DNA of 38,186 nucleotides from Thermoguttaceae bacterium. Lineage in GTDB: Bacteria; Planctomycetota; Planctomycetia; Pirellulales; Thermoguttaceae. A program made the position numbers and the translations under genes. The stretch's first letter is position 1; each line of letters begins with the position of its first letter. Location of the stretch: contig JAQVKF010000012.1 of assembly GCA_028694795.1 (NCBI GenBank), positions 1 to 38,186 of the forward strand. The letters are read 5' to 3'. The notes under the pieces were generated by a model. That model saw nothing but the letters and a program-made list of their open reading frames with translations. It searched no databases and was not told the origin of the DNA. Below, piece by piece: positions 8,455 to 17,314 of this stretch.

Positions 8455-8502
8455 TAGAAATATAGTATTCTTGGTGGAGATCCTTTTTTCACCTCATTCC
8501 AT

Positions 8503-8533
8503 AAAAAAAGACCTGCCTCATCAAGCAGGTCCT
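8503..8533 (-). terminator. Rho-independent terminator of the secretin gene
   Basis: On the minus strand, a 7-bp stem GACCTGC/GCAGGTC (arms 8531-8525 and 8516-8510) with an 8-nt loop is followed by TTTTTTT (8509-8503). It lies about 55 nt past the secretin stop codon, so it ends that transcript before the uvrC promoter. Confidence 0.85.
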
Positions 8534-8586
8534 TTTCATTCATCATTCACTCACTGCAGACCTCACTCCGCAAGGGATTGAGCGGG

Positions 8587-11500
8587 TCAGTTCGTTGTCT
8601 CGGCAGTTCCGAGGAGTGCTTCTTCCTCTTCCTGTGGGATGATAATTCGCGGGGTCACCATCATCATGAGGCTTTCCGTTTCACGACCCACACCGACGTT
8701 CTTGAACAGACGGTTGATGTACGGAATGTTGCTCAGGAGTGGTACACCCGATTCCTTACGACCTTCACGGAGTCGCTTAATACCACCAAGGAGGATGGTA
8801 CCGCCGTCAGGTACACTCACGGTCGTTTGAACCGAAACCGAGGAGTACGTCGGCTGTTGCACCGTGGTACCGCTGCTCTTGACTTGAGTGGTCGATTTCT
8901 TCGAGGTCGTGTCGGTCGGTTTGAGCGTGTCACCCGTGGACGAATCTTCCGCCAAAACGTCAGTCGTGCCATCAAAGGTGAATGTCTCGACTTTGTCGAT
9001 CTGGCTGAACATCGGAACCACGGTCAGTCGGACAAATCGACGGTCCGGTGAAACCACCGCTTGCACGGTCAGGAAGGTACCTTCGGAAAGGACCACGATG
9101 ATCGGCATCTGAGCGGCCGCAAAGTCACCCACTACTGGCTGAACACTCGTCACGAACGGTGACTGACTCTGGTCATAAACTGTCGCCATCTGGCCGTTGA
9201 ACAACGTGACTTTCGGCGCTTGCAATACGTTGCTCTTCGTATCGCCCTGAGCGGCGGTGACGAAAATGTGCGCTTCAATCTCACTGAGGATCGCAAAACC
9301 CATCTGAGCTCCAGCGGACGGATCATAACCACCGAACGATGGAATCGCCAGACCGTAGCTACCCTGTGTAAACGGAATGTCCAAGTCGTTCGTAAACGCT
9401 TCTACACCGTCGGAAGATTTACCGACAATCGCCGAGCGGTCGTGACCATACTCACGGTACAACGCGATGTTGTTGTCACGCCCCGGCCCGTACGGCTGAG
9501 TACCACTGGAGGAACTACTACTACTACTACTGCTACTACCACTATCCCCCGTAACCATTTGACCGAAGCCACTGGATCCCGGAACACCGACCGCTGTCGT
9601 ACCGTCATTGAGGTAGAAGTCGAAGTCTACACCAATTCGTTCAAAGAACGAGTCGTTCAATGTGATGAATCGCACTTCAATCGTCACCTGGAGGTCTTGG
9701 GGCTTACGAAGCTGATCGAGCAGCTCTTCTACTTTCTGGTGTACTTCGTCCGTGTTATTGATGACGAGCGAGAGGTTCATCGAGTGTTCCATGATCTCGC
9801 CACTACCACCATTGTCACTCCACGATTCCGGGGCCACGGTCGCCGTGATCAGATCAATCAGGCTGCTGAAGTCGGCCATCGAGTTACCGCCCGAAGCTCC
9901 CTGACCCATACCACCGCTTAAACCACTGCCCGTGAGCGAGTTGCTTGGCTGTGTCGCACCCCCCACCGCGTTGGCAAGCTGTGCCATCGTCGAGGAGTTC
10001 ATCTTCGCATTCGAGGTCGGACCATTGCCCATACCACCATAAGTGCTGGCCCCCGCGCCATTCATGCCATTGCCCGATCCCATGCCCATGTTGGCCACGG
10101 CTTGAGCTTGCATCAACGCGTCTTGCAGACCGATGTTGATCGGGGCAAAGTTGGGAATCGGTACCACCAAGTCGGCCACATAGTACGTTTTGTTGTACAT
10201 TTCCGACTGACACGCCTGTTTCGACGTGATGATCAACACATCATTCTTGACAATGTATCCCAATCGCAACGGATCGAGAATCAGGTTCAACGCTGCCTCA
10301 AGACGGATACCGTTGATCGTATCGAGCGTCACCGGTTCGCTGACATCGACATCTTCCGCTTGGATGCCGCGCTGATCAATATGGATCGGCACGCCGGCCA
10401 TCGAGCTGAGCGTCGTCATCACACTGGAGAGTGGTTCGCCATTGAATCGCACTTGTACCGGTGCTTTGAGCTTCTGGGTGATCTCGGTCTCCGCTTCGGT
10501 CAAATTACGAGCGTTTTCACCCTTCTTGGCACGACGCTGCGTCAAATCGTTCCAATCGCCTATATTCGGGAACTGGATGTTCTTCTCACCCGTGAATGGA
10601 ATTGATGCAGCGTCTACTTCCGCCAATGCCTTTGGAATAGCGTGATCTTTTGCGTATCTTGTCTGCTGGATCAAGTTGTTATTCGCAAGCGTACTGGACA
10701 TAATCCGCAACTGTGCCGCGAGGACGCTATTCGGATAGAGTTCAATCGCGCGTTTTGCCGTCACTTCCGCCTTGTCGAAATCGTTCTGCTTGACCTGTTC
10801 GTTGAACAGATCGACCAGTCGCTTCAATTCCGCCTCAGTCTCCGCTTTGTCTTTACGTTCCGCACTGACGTCCGCCAATACCTGACGATTCATCTCGTCC
10901 TGCGTTGCCTTCGGCGTCGAAACGCTCTTGGTCATGCGTACTGTGTCTAATGATTTTTCAAGCTGACGTACTAGCGCCGTACGTGTTGCCGTATCGATGG
11001 TCGTCGAGCTGGAAACTTCCGCGAGCGTCTGCTGCAGAATCTTTTCCGCTTCCGCCGAATTCGTGTCGAGCAGACGCGAAGCCTCCGACACGCGCGAAGC
11101 CACGGTTTGCCGCATCCGGTCCGCGATCGCACTCTGATGTGCCGCCGTCGCGTCCAATGGCGAACTAACCGACTCGCTGCTGAGCGAGGCCGTGCCCGCT
11201 GGTGACGGCAACGCCATCATACCGGTGGTCATTTCACCACTGGTCGGTACAATCGCACTTTTATTCTCACTCGAGCCGCTCGACGCATAGGAAGCAACCG
11301 ATGCATCCGTTTTGGTCTCGGTCGCAATGCTACTGACCGCTGAACCACTCACGGTAGAACCACTGCGAGCCGCAGATAACTTCTGCATCACGCGAGCGGG
11401 ACTGCTACCATCGTACGTGGTAAAGAGTGGCTGATACTGGACTGCCACTCCGAGGAGGCGTTCCGCTTCATTATACTCTTTCCACGCGATCAGGGCTTCC

Positions 11501-12084
11501 GCCTGTTCCATCATCGACTGAGCAAATTGTTTTTTCCAAACGTCCGTATCACCACGGGATTCACGTTCGGAGATAATTTTCGCATAATTCTGAACAGCAC
11601 GATCCACAAGATCCGGCGAGTCGGACGTCTTGGTCCAACCAGTGTACAAACTTCGTGCCTCATGCGACTTCGCCGAAGCGGTTCGCACGTCACCAAATGC
11701 CAGCGCTTTTCGTGCTTCTCGCAGTGCGAGAATCGCGCCACGCTTGCCATCCGCCGAATTCGATGCTCCCACCGATGCACCGTTTCCGGTCAATTGGGCC
11801 AAACGCTCAATGTCCTGTTTCAGCCGTGCCGGAGAATCTCCGTCCACGCTGGTCCCAACACCCGCCGCTTCTGCACGCGCGACCAACTGTCGGGCAAGGT
11901 CCACATTCCCTTCTAAAAGTGCTTGACGGGCTTGTACCAGAAGCGCACCATCCTCCGTGCGCATTTCCGCAGCCCCTCCTGTCAAAGCAGTCGAGGGATA
12001 CATATTCTGTGCGGGGGCCGATGCCCCCCACAACAACGTCGCAGCCGTTAGGCCGGAGAGGATTCTTGCGGTCGTTCTCAACAC
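8587..12084 (-). CDS. Large secretin (type II/III secretion or type IV pilus, GspD/PilQ family)
   Basis: The 1165-aa protein would form a ring-shaped outer-membrane gate. The start is the GTG at 12084: GGAG lies 5 nt upstream and it leads directly into a signal peptide (LRTTARILSGL...TLLWG, cleavage after SAPAQ). The open frame continues upstream to 12294, but those residues do not look like a leader. Residues about 30-500 are Ala/Ser-rich with helical repeat-like segments and Ser/Thr linkers. Near 540-640 an N-domain (VQVRFNGEPLSSVMTTLS, VPIHID) leads into ring-building domains. The C-terminus has the secretin signature VPDGGTILLGGI and ESGVPLLSNIPYINRLF. A 10-Ser run and Gly/Met-rich stretches (about 680-760) interrupt the middle. 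No other secretion or pilus gene is in the window. Confidence 0.88.
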   Translation of the reverse strand: MLRTTARILSGLTAATLLWGASAPAQNMYPSTALTGGAAEMRTEDGALLVQARQALLEGNVDLARQLVARAEAAGVGTSVDGDSPARLKQDIERLAQLTGNGASVGASNSADGKRGAILALREARKALAFGDVRTASAKSHEARSLYTGWTKTSDSPDLVDRAVQNYAKIISERESRGDTDVWKKQFAQSMMEQAEALIAWKEYNEAERLLGVAVQYQPLFTTYDGSSPARVMQKLSAARSGSTVSGSAVSSIATETKTDASVASYASSGSSENKSAIVPTSGEMTTGMMALPSPAGTASLSSESVSSPLDATAAHQSAIADRMRQTVASRVSEASRLLDTNSAEAEKILQQTLAEVSSSTTIDTATRTALVRQLEKSLDTVRMTKSVSTPKATQDEMNRQVLADVSAERKDKAETEAELKRLVDLFNEQVKQNDFDKAEVTAKRAIELYPNSVLAAQLRIMSSTLANNNLIQQTRYAKDHAIPKALAEVDAASIPFTGEKNIQFPNIGDWNDLTQRRAKKGENARNLTEAETEITQKLKAPVQVRFNGEPLSSVMTTLSSMAGVPIHIDQRGIQAEDVDVSEPVTLDTINGIRLEAALNLILDPLRLGYIVKNDVLIITSKQACQSEMYNKTYYVADLVVPIPNFAPINIGLQDALMQAQAVANMGMGSGNGMNGAGASTYGGMGNGPTSNAKMNSSTMAQLANAVGGATQPSNSLTGSGLSGGMGQGASGGNSMADFSSLIDLITATVAPESWSDNGGSGEIMEHSMNLSLVINNTDEVHQKVEELLDQLRKPQDLQVTIEVRFITLNDSFFERIGVDFDFYLNDGTTAVGVPGSSGFGQMVTGDSGSSSSSSSSSSSGTQPYGPGRDNNIALYREYGHDRSAIVGKSSDGVEAFTNDLDIPFTQGSYGLAIPSFGGYDPSAGAQMGFAILSEIEAHIFVTAAQGDTKSNVLQAPKVTLFNGQMATVYDQSQSPFVTSVQPVVGDFAAAQMPIIVVLSEGTFLTVQAVVSPDRRFVRLTVVPMFSQIDKVETFTFDGTTDVLAEDSSTGDTLKPTDTTSKKSTTQVKSSGTTVQQPTYSSVSVQTTVSVPDGGTILLGGIKRLREGRKESGVPLLSNIPYINRLFKNVGVGRETESLMMMVTPRIIIPQEEEEALLGTAETTN

Positions 12085-13150
12085 AGCTTCTCCTTTTTTG
12101 AGACTCGCAGGATTCCCTTGCGTCTTCCGGATTTTTCCCACCTCAATCATCCGTAATTGGTGTGAGTCGAACATCGTGTGAAACCTGCATGACACACAAC
12201 GTTTGAATGATGAACCGGATCTTTCTATGCTCGAATCACGATGCGAGTTCATGATGAATACCTTGAAAGTCTCATCGTTCTCCACCTGCCTCATCGGATT
12301 CGATATGGTTTATACACTCCTCCATCAGAGGATGACGTTTGGGAGGATGCCCTTCGGTAGCTCCATACGGGAGTCTGTACCTCGGCGTTCCTCCACGTCA
12401 CCATCCCCTCGGAAGAAGTATAAAATACCGACCTGTGAAAATGTGAGGCGATCCATCGAACATATGAATATGTCGAAGATCGTACTCTCATGAAGAGCTT
12501 GCCTTGCAATTCCAACTACAATCGGTATGAAAATCGAATCTCTTCGTTGGTCCGTCCGAGTCACTGCCCCTTCACATGACGCATCGCCGCTCCTCCATGA
12601 GCCACGATGGCACGAGATGAAACATGACCACGAACGACGAATCCATTCGATTCATGGAACACGCGTGAAATGCGTACGTCTGGAAAACGTGTATCGTTTC
12701 CTGCTTGGACGGTACTCGGAAAAATCCGGATTCCGCAATCCGTCGCATTCCATTCAGGGCGGAAAAATACCTTTTAACCGTTTTGGGGTCAATATGGATT
12801 CTGAAAAATTTTCTCTTTTTCCATGAAAATGTGAAAAACGATTGAATGTCATTTCTTAAATATTGTTATAACCCATTTAATGATGGATAGTTATGAAAAA
12901 TAAAATTTGTTGCCCTTTCTCTTCACACATCTGAAATTTTTTTCAATCGGTTCCTTTTAGTATGAATTTTGTTCTGCTTAGGCTCAAATTGGTCCGGATC
13001 GTTACTGAATTCGGACCGGATGGTCGGGGAATAACTGCATCACTGACTGGACGCCGATGCCGATGAGCAACGATGAACGGAGCCTAAGAACGACTTAACG
13101 AGAGGAGAACATGTGTAATTAAAATGGTGGCTGACAATGGCGGGAGAGAC
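12085..13150. other. Long intergenic region between divergent genes, nothing firmly supported
   Basis: About 1.07 kb separates the secretin start (minus) and the fabZ promoter (plus). It must hold the secretin promoter, but I find no convincing -35/-10 pair. The part from about 12780 to 12960 is clearly AT-rich. A weak inverted repeat GGTCCG/CGGACC lies near 12990-13017. Short frames on both strands (for example 12527-12826) lack ribosome sites and recognisable motifs. Confidence 0.45.
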
Positions 13151-13179
13151 TTGTCCGGTCGGTGGTAAGACGCTATACT
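13151..13179 (+). promoter_or_regulatory. Candidate sigma-70-type promoter for fabZ
   Basis: TTGTCC (13151-13156), a 17-nt spacer and TATACT (13174-13179) put the transcription start near 13186, about 37 nt before the fabZ start codon. Spacing is optimal and each box differs from consensus by one or two bases. Confidence 0.6.
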
Positions 13180-13222
13180 TGCTCTAAATGAATGGAGAGA
13201 TGTAGACACGGGGAATTTAGCG

Positions 13223-13759
13223 ATGCGTTTTGTTTTGATTGATCGAATTTTAGAACTAAAGCCAGGCGATTGTGTCACGGCGACCAAATCACTTTCGCTC
13301 GCGGAGGAGTATTTGGCGGACCATTTTCCTCAATTTCCCGTCATGCCTGGCGTGTTGACTTTGGAAGCCTGTTTACAGGCGATCGGTTGGCTTGTTCGAT
13401 CGACGAACGATTTCCAATTTAATCACGTGCAGATCAGAAGTATTCGTGCTCTTAAGTATGGACAATTTCTAACGCCGGGAGATACGTTAGAGATTTTTGC
13501 TAAAATTCTCGAAAAGACAGATGCCGATTATGAGCTGAAGTTCCAAGGCACCATTCGTGGGCGTTCTGCCGTTTCCGGCAAAGTGGTCGTGCGTGAATGC
13601 GCTTTTTCGCAAAATCTTCATGGACTGTCGCGTGTGCCGTTGGAGACGACCGCGATTCCGAATGATCAGACTTGTCCGTGGATCCAGACTCATTTTCGGA
13701 AAGAGCTCGCTAAACTCTGTCCGCAAACCGCAAATCGTGAATCCAAACCGAACACCTAA
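13223..13759 (+). CDS. fabZ: 3-hydroxyacyl-ACP dehydratase (FabZ-like hot-dog fold)
   Basis: The enzyme removes water from (3R)-hydroxyacyl-ACP to give trans-2-enoyl-ACP in fatty-acid elongation. The 178-aa protein carries the family active site DHFPQFPVMPGVLTLEACLQ at about 33-52, with His34 and Glu48 as the likely catalytic pair. The hot-dog strand IRSIRALKYGQFLTPGDTLEI follows as in FabZ/FabA proteins. It is longer than the usual 145-150 aa because of a C-terminal tail of about 40 residues with no visible domain. A near-consensus promoter lies 44 nt upstream, and GGGGA precedes the ATG. fabG and an acyl carrier protein follow on the same strand, but separated by 216-396 nt, so the three may be transcribed separately. 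A specialised dehydratase for an unusual lipid is possible. Confidence 0.85.
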   Translation: MRFVLIDRILELKPGDCVTATKSLSLAEEYLADHFPQFPVMPGVLTLEACLQAIGWLVRSTNDFQFNHVQIRSIRALKYGQFLTPGDTLEIFAKILEKTDADYELKFQGTIRGRSAVSGKVVVRECAFSQNLHGLSRVPLETTAIPNDQTCPWIQTHFRKELAKLCPQTANRESKPNT

Positions 13760-14155
13760 ATTTCCTGATAAACGTATCCATCCCCAAATCGACGTATTGA
13801 TTTTTTGTGAGTCTTGACACGCTCGGCCGTCGTTGGTGGTTGGGAGAAGGGCGGGACGTGGTTGGTGGACGGGTACAGTTGTGAATTTAGGGGATATGCG
13901 TTAAAAGGGTGATTTTAAGCTATCTTTTTTTGTTTTAATTCTTGTAAATTCGGTATAAAAATAAGAAAATGTCTCATTGTTTGATTCGTTATGATCGATA
14001 CAATCTAAAATTAGAGACATTCCTCATACCGAGTTCTATGGTAGGAATTGCCGAGAGTGATTCTATGATAGAAAATGGGCCTGGGTGGAAGCAAAAATTT
14101 CGTAGATCGGTATGTCTTTTTTCGAATATTCGGAATGATTCCGAGAGGGCGACAG
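13760..14155. other. Intergenic region between fabZ and fabG
   Basis: About 400 nt with an AT-rich core (13915-14030) that probably contains the fabG promoter. The best candidate is TTGTTT (13930-13935), an 18-nt spacer and TATAAA (13954-13959). The fabG frame is open upstream to 14075, but that part lacks a ribosome site and is treated as leader. No terminator is visible after fabZ. Confidence 0.4.
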
Positions 14156-14935
14156 ATGCAATTGAGTAAAAAAATCGCGCTCGTGACGGGTGGCAGTCGT
14201 GGTATTGGACGAGCGACGGTCGAGCGTCTTGCACAAGAGGGTGCGACGGTTTATTTTCTTTATCAGAGTCATGCGGATGCGGCGAAGAGTGTCGAGGCAG
14301 CGGTTGCGAAGAAGCTCGCGGCGGCGGGTGATGGGCAAACGGGTAGTGCAACCGCAATTCAGGCGGACGTTCGTGATTTAGAACGGGTTAAGGCTGTGGT
14401 GGACGAGATTGTCGAAAAGAATGGCAATCGCATTGATATTTTGGTCAATTCAGCGGGCATCGTGCGGGACGGGCTGTTTGGCGCGATGACGGATGACCAG
14501 TGGAATGATGTGATTCAAACGAATTTAACTGGTACAGCGAACTGTTGTCGCGCGGTGGCACAATGGATGATGATGCAGCGTAGCGGCAGTATCATCAATC
14601 TTTCGAGTACGGCTTCGACCGTGCCGTCGCGTGGCCAGGTCAACTATGCTACCAGTAAAGGTGCGATCAATGGAATGACACGTTCACTAGCGAAAGAGCT
14701 AGCCAAACGCAAAGTGCGCGTGAACGCCGTCGCTCCGGGGATGATCGAAACCGATATGAGCCAGGCGGTGCGTGGATTGGCCGGTGATAAGATCAAAGAG
14801 GTGATTCCGCTTTCACGTGTGGGAAAACCGGAAGAAGTGGCGTCGGTCATTGCGTTCCTCGCGAGCGATCAAGCCTCCTATGTTACCGGTCAGATCTTCT
14901 ACGTTGATGGCGGATTGAGCCTCGGTGGTTACTAG
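14156..14935 (+). CDS. fabG: 3-oxoacyl-ACP reductase (FabG, short-chain dehydrogenase)
   Basis: FabG reduces 3-oxoacyl-ACP to (3R)-hydroxyacyl-ACP with NADPH. The 259-aa protein has the cofactor loop TGGSRGIG, the NSAG motif ([12 protein letters not shown]), and the catalytic triad Ser-Tyr-Lys in [12 protein letters not shown] and [26 protein letters not shown] and the C-terminal [17 protein letters not shown] are typical of FabG. The start at 14156 ([13 protein letters not shown]) has GAGAGGG 6 nt upstream; upstream in-frame ATGs at 14075 and 14135 would add residues outside the Rossmann fold. The neighbours fabZ and acyl carrier protein support a fatty-acid role. A small SDR family member with another substrate cannot be fully excluded. 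Confidence 0.9.
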   Translation: MQLSKKIALVTGGSRGIGRATVERLAQEGATVYFLYQSHADAAKSVEAAVAKKLAAAGDGQTGSATAIQADVRDLERVKAVVDEIVEKNGNRIDILVNSAGIVRDGLFGAMTDDQWNDVIQTNLTGTANCCRAVAQWMMMQRSGSIINLSSTASTVPSRGQVNYATSKGAINGMTRSLAKELAKRKVRVNAVAPGMIETDMSQAVRGLAGDKIKEVIPLSRVGKPEEVASVIAFLASDQASYVTGQIFYVDGGLSLGGY

Positions 14936-15031
14936 AAACGCTGCTGCAGGTACAAAATTTCAGGGGGCCATTTTTTACCGCGATATCATACGGGGTAAGT
15001 GGGATAATCGGGTAAATTTGAGGATTTGTTA

Positions 15032-15060
15032 TTGATTATTTCGATCATAACAGTTACGAT
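15032..15060 (+). promoter_or_regulatory. Candidate promoter for the acyl carrier protein gene
   Basis: TTGATT (15032-15037), a 17-nt spacer and TACGAT (15055-15060) predict a start near 15067 and a leader of about 85 nt. Each box matches consensus at four of six positions. Confidence 0.4.
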
Positions 15061-15151
15061 AAGTGGTAGTTCATACACAATGGATGGTGGTATGGGCTTC
15101 GACATCAGAAAATAAAATCTACAGAACGTACGAAAAATACGGAGAATAATC

Positions 15152-15541
15152 ATGCCGACGATGGATGAAGTTTTTGCGAAGGTACAAGAAGCACTCGTTG
15201 AAGCTCTGGGTGTGGATGACGACGAGGTCACAGAAGGCGCGACGCTCGCGGGCGATTTGGGCGCGGAGTCAATTGACTATTTGGATATCGTTTTCCGTTT
15301 GGAAAAATCATTCGATATCAAGATTCCGCGTGACGAGTTGCTGCCGCAGGATATTTTGACGAGTGCGGAATATGTGTCCGAAGGCAAATTGACGCCGGCT
15401 GGTGTGGAAGAACTGAAAAAACGTCTTCCGTTTGTGAATTTAGATCAGTTTGCGGAGAATCCACTCGTCTCGGATTTTGCCAATGTACTGACGGTTGGCG
15501 ATTTGTGCCGCTTCGTCGCCGCCAAAGTTGGCGCGGAGTGA
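15152..15541 (+). CDS. Acyl carrier protein, extended form
   Basis: Acyl carrier proteins hold growing acyl chains on a 4'-phosphopantetheine arm. The attachment site is Ser40 in GAESIDYLDIVFRLEKSF, where Glu replaces the usual Asp before Ser. The protein is acidic and starts with the expected helix I (MDEVFAKVQEALVEAL). At 129 aa it exceeds the usual 75-80 aa: after helix II (IPRDELLP) about 45 extra residues (including LTPAGVEELKKRLPFVNL) come before the final helix LTVGDLCRFVAAKVG. GGAG lies about 7 nt before the ATG. It follows fabZ and fabG on the same strand and is closed by a strong terminator, consistent with use in fatty-acid or a specialised lipid pathway. Confidence 0.88.
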   Translation: MPTMDEVFAKVQEALVEALGVDDDEVTEGATLAGDLGAESIDYLDIVFRLEKSFDIKIPRDELLPQDILTSAEYVSEGKLTPAGVEELKKRLPFVNLDQFAENPLVSDFANVLTVGDLCRFVAAKVGAE

Positions 15542-15668
15542 GCGAAAGCGTCGCGGATTCCGTGATGCCGAGGTGTGGTGGAGGTCCCGCCAAAATGGTA
15601 GTGTCGAGCCAATGCGGCGGGCCATCGTTTTCACGCGATGTGGGCCATCGAATAAGACGCGAACCTGT

Positions 15669-15702
15669 CACAGTAAACCAATCGGTTTACTGTGTTTTTT
15701 TA
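15669..15702 (+). terminator. Rho-independent terminator after the fab genes
   Basis: CACAGTAAACC pairs with GGTTTACTGTG (arms 15669-15679 and 15684-15694, 11 bp) around the loop AATC, followed by TTTTTTT. It lies 128 nt after the acyl carrier protein stop codon. Confidence 0.9.
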
Positions 15703-15795
15703 TGCCTGATGGTTTTTGATATGCGAAAGTCCGAACTGTACTTGTCGTTCAAAAAAACTGTTGAGATGGAGGAAATAGGGATTTGGTACCGATTT

Positions 15796-17133
15796 TTACA
15801 AAATCTGGTTTAAGATTTCGATCAACTCCGATTCGCTGAGCGGTCGTGGGTTTCCGGAGAGGCTATTACCTTTGGAATCGTGAGCAATGGCCGGAATTTG
15901 GGAGGCCTGGACGCCCAGCCTGCTGAGCATTGAGGGAATGCCAAAAGTTTGGTTCATCGCGACGATCCGCTGTTCTAATGAACCAGAATTCGATTGCGTA
16001 TTCAAATGGGATTCCGTGTTGGTATGGTCTGTCATGGTCAACGACTGTTCGAGGGAGCGTATGGCCTCTGCCGCCACGATCGCGTTGACACGTAACGCCA
16101 CGGGCAATAACATGGCACACGCCACACCATGTGAGATGCCGGCGTGAACACCGAGTGCCGCCGCGATGCCATGGGCCAATCCCAGACCGGAGTTTGCCAG
16201 CGAGATACCTGACACCAACGCCGCGTAAGCCATTGTCTCACGCGCTTCACGCAGTCGTGTCGCCTCTTCCTCACCGAGCGAATTGAAATCGGACGAATGG
16301 GCCGCATCCACCGAAGATAAACCATGGGAATCATGCGTCGAAAATTCGTCTCGGCTGGATGAAATCGTGGCGGCATGGAAAAGAATCGGCAGCGCATGAA
16401 TCGCTGGGGCGAGTGCTGCGGTCGCCAATGAGCGGCAAAATCGGTTCGTACGGCAGCTGATCGCGCTTTCGATGAGCTGCGTAATCGCGTCCATTCCACT
16501 GGCGGCCAAAACTTTTGGAGGTAAAGTCGCTAGCAAATCAGGGTCCACGATCACCGTTTGCGGTAACATGGATGGATGTCGTAAACTTTTCTTACATGGT
16601 GGATTATGGCTTGTAATCACAGCATTTTTGGTCGCCTCGGCACCGGTTCCAGCCGTGGTCGGCATCGCGATCACGGGGAGTGGCGTTTGGATTAATTTTC
16701 GACCCGTGCCAAGACCTTCCAAAAAATCGCGAACGGAGGCCATTTCTTCGCCAGCCGATTCCGATTGGACGACCAGAGCGGCGGTCGCTTTGGCCAAATC
16801 CATCGCCGATCCACCGCCGACCGCAATCAGAAAATCGGACGGACGCAGACCGCGGCGTAACATCGTTACGGCCTGATCGACGTCTTCGATGGTCGGTTCA
16901 CGCGAGATTGTCGTGAGATATTTCGCTTCGATGCCCACCTTTCGCAGCATTTGGACAAGTTCGTCCAAAAGTGCAGGCGTATGGGAATGGCTCGCACGGA
17001 ATTGACGTGAACCCAAAACGAACCACGCACGTTTTCCGAGCGGTTGAGCGACTTCGGCCAGACGCTTTCGTACACCCGAGCCGAATAAAATACGACTTGG
17101 TAATACGATTTCTGAATTCATCAATGGCAGCAT
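15796..17133 (-). CDS. Iron-containing (group III) alcohol dehydrogenase family protein
   Basis: This family oxidises or reduces alcohols and aldehydes with NAD(P) and a divalent metal. From the start at 17133 (MLPLMNSEIVLPSRILFGSG) the protein is 445 aa. It has the nucleotide-binding GGGSAMDLAKA, PTTAGTGAEATKNAVI, and the metal-site region: Asp in VIVDPDLL and GMDAITQLIES, and His in GLGLAHGIAAALG and AGISHGVACAMLLP. Two low-complexity insertions rich in Ser, His and Thr (around SSSRDEFSTHDSHG and TDHTNTESHLNTQSN) are unusual. AAAGGA lies 7 nt upstream of 17133, so I prefer it over the longer frame to 17232. It lies 181 nt downstream of the EF-G gene on the same strand. The substrate is unknown. 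Confidence 0.87.
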   Translation of the reverse strand: MLPLMNSEIVLPSRILFGSGVRKRLAEVAQPLGKRAWFVLGSRQFRASHSHTPALLDELVQMLRKVGIEAKYLTTISREPTIEDVDQAVTMLRRGLRPSDFLIAVGGGSAMDLAKATAALVVQSESAGEEMASVRDFLEGLGTGRKLIQTPLPVIAMPTTAGTGAEATKNAVITSHNPPCKKSLRHPSMLPQTVIVDPDLLATLPPKVLAASGMDAITQLIESAISCRTNRFCRSLATAALAPAIHALPILFHAATISSSRDEFSTHDSHGLSSVDAAHSSDFNSLGEEEATRLREARETMAYAALVSGISLANSGLGLAHGIAAALGVHAGISHGVACAMLLPVALRVNAIVAAEAIRSLEQSLTMTDHTNTESHLNTQSNSGSLEQRIVAMNQTFGIPSMLSRLGVQASQIPAIAHDSKGNSLSGNPRPLSESELIEILNQIL

Positions 17134-17262
17134 GGATGTTCCTTTGGCTAAGCCGCCATGGCCCTCCAGCATTGAGTTGCAAGCAGTCAACGGGCGCAAA
17201 GCGAATGGGGGACACTTGGGGATACGGAACACAAGTGGAATCGGCTATCCAACTCGAACACC

Positions 17263-17288
17263 GATTGGTCCGCCCGTGCGGACCGATC
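17263..17288. repeat. Strong 11-bp hairpin between the EF-G and dehydrogenase genes
   Basis: GATTGGTCCGC (17263-17273) and GCGGACCGATC (17278-17288) form an 11-bp stem (one G-U pair) around CCGT. No T-run follows on either strand. It could slow or partly terminate EF-G transcripts or protect an RNA end; its role is unknown. Confidence 0.45.
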
Positions 17289-17314
17289 AATCCACCCGCG
17301 GATGCGATGGATCA

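Noticed and set aside
12527-12826. 99-aa plus-strand frame in the gap before fabZ
   Set aside because: No ribosome site or recognisable motif; composition drifts into an AT-rich non-coding stretch.
15505-15813. 102-aa plus-strand frame after the acyl carrier protein
   Set aside because: It spans the strong terminator at 15669-15702 and has no motif; an accidental frame.
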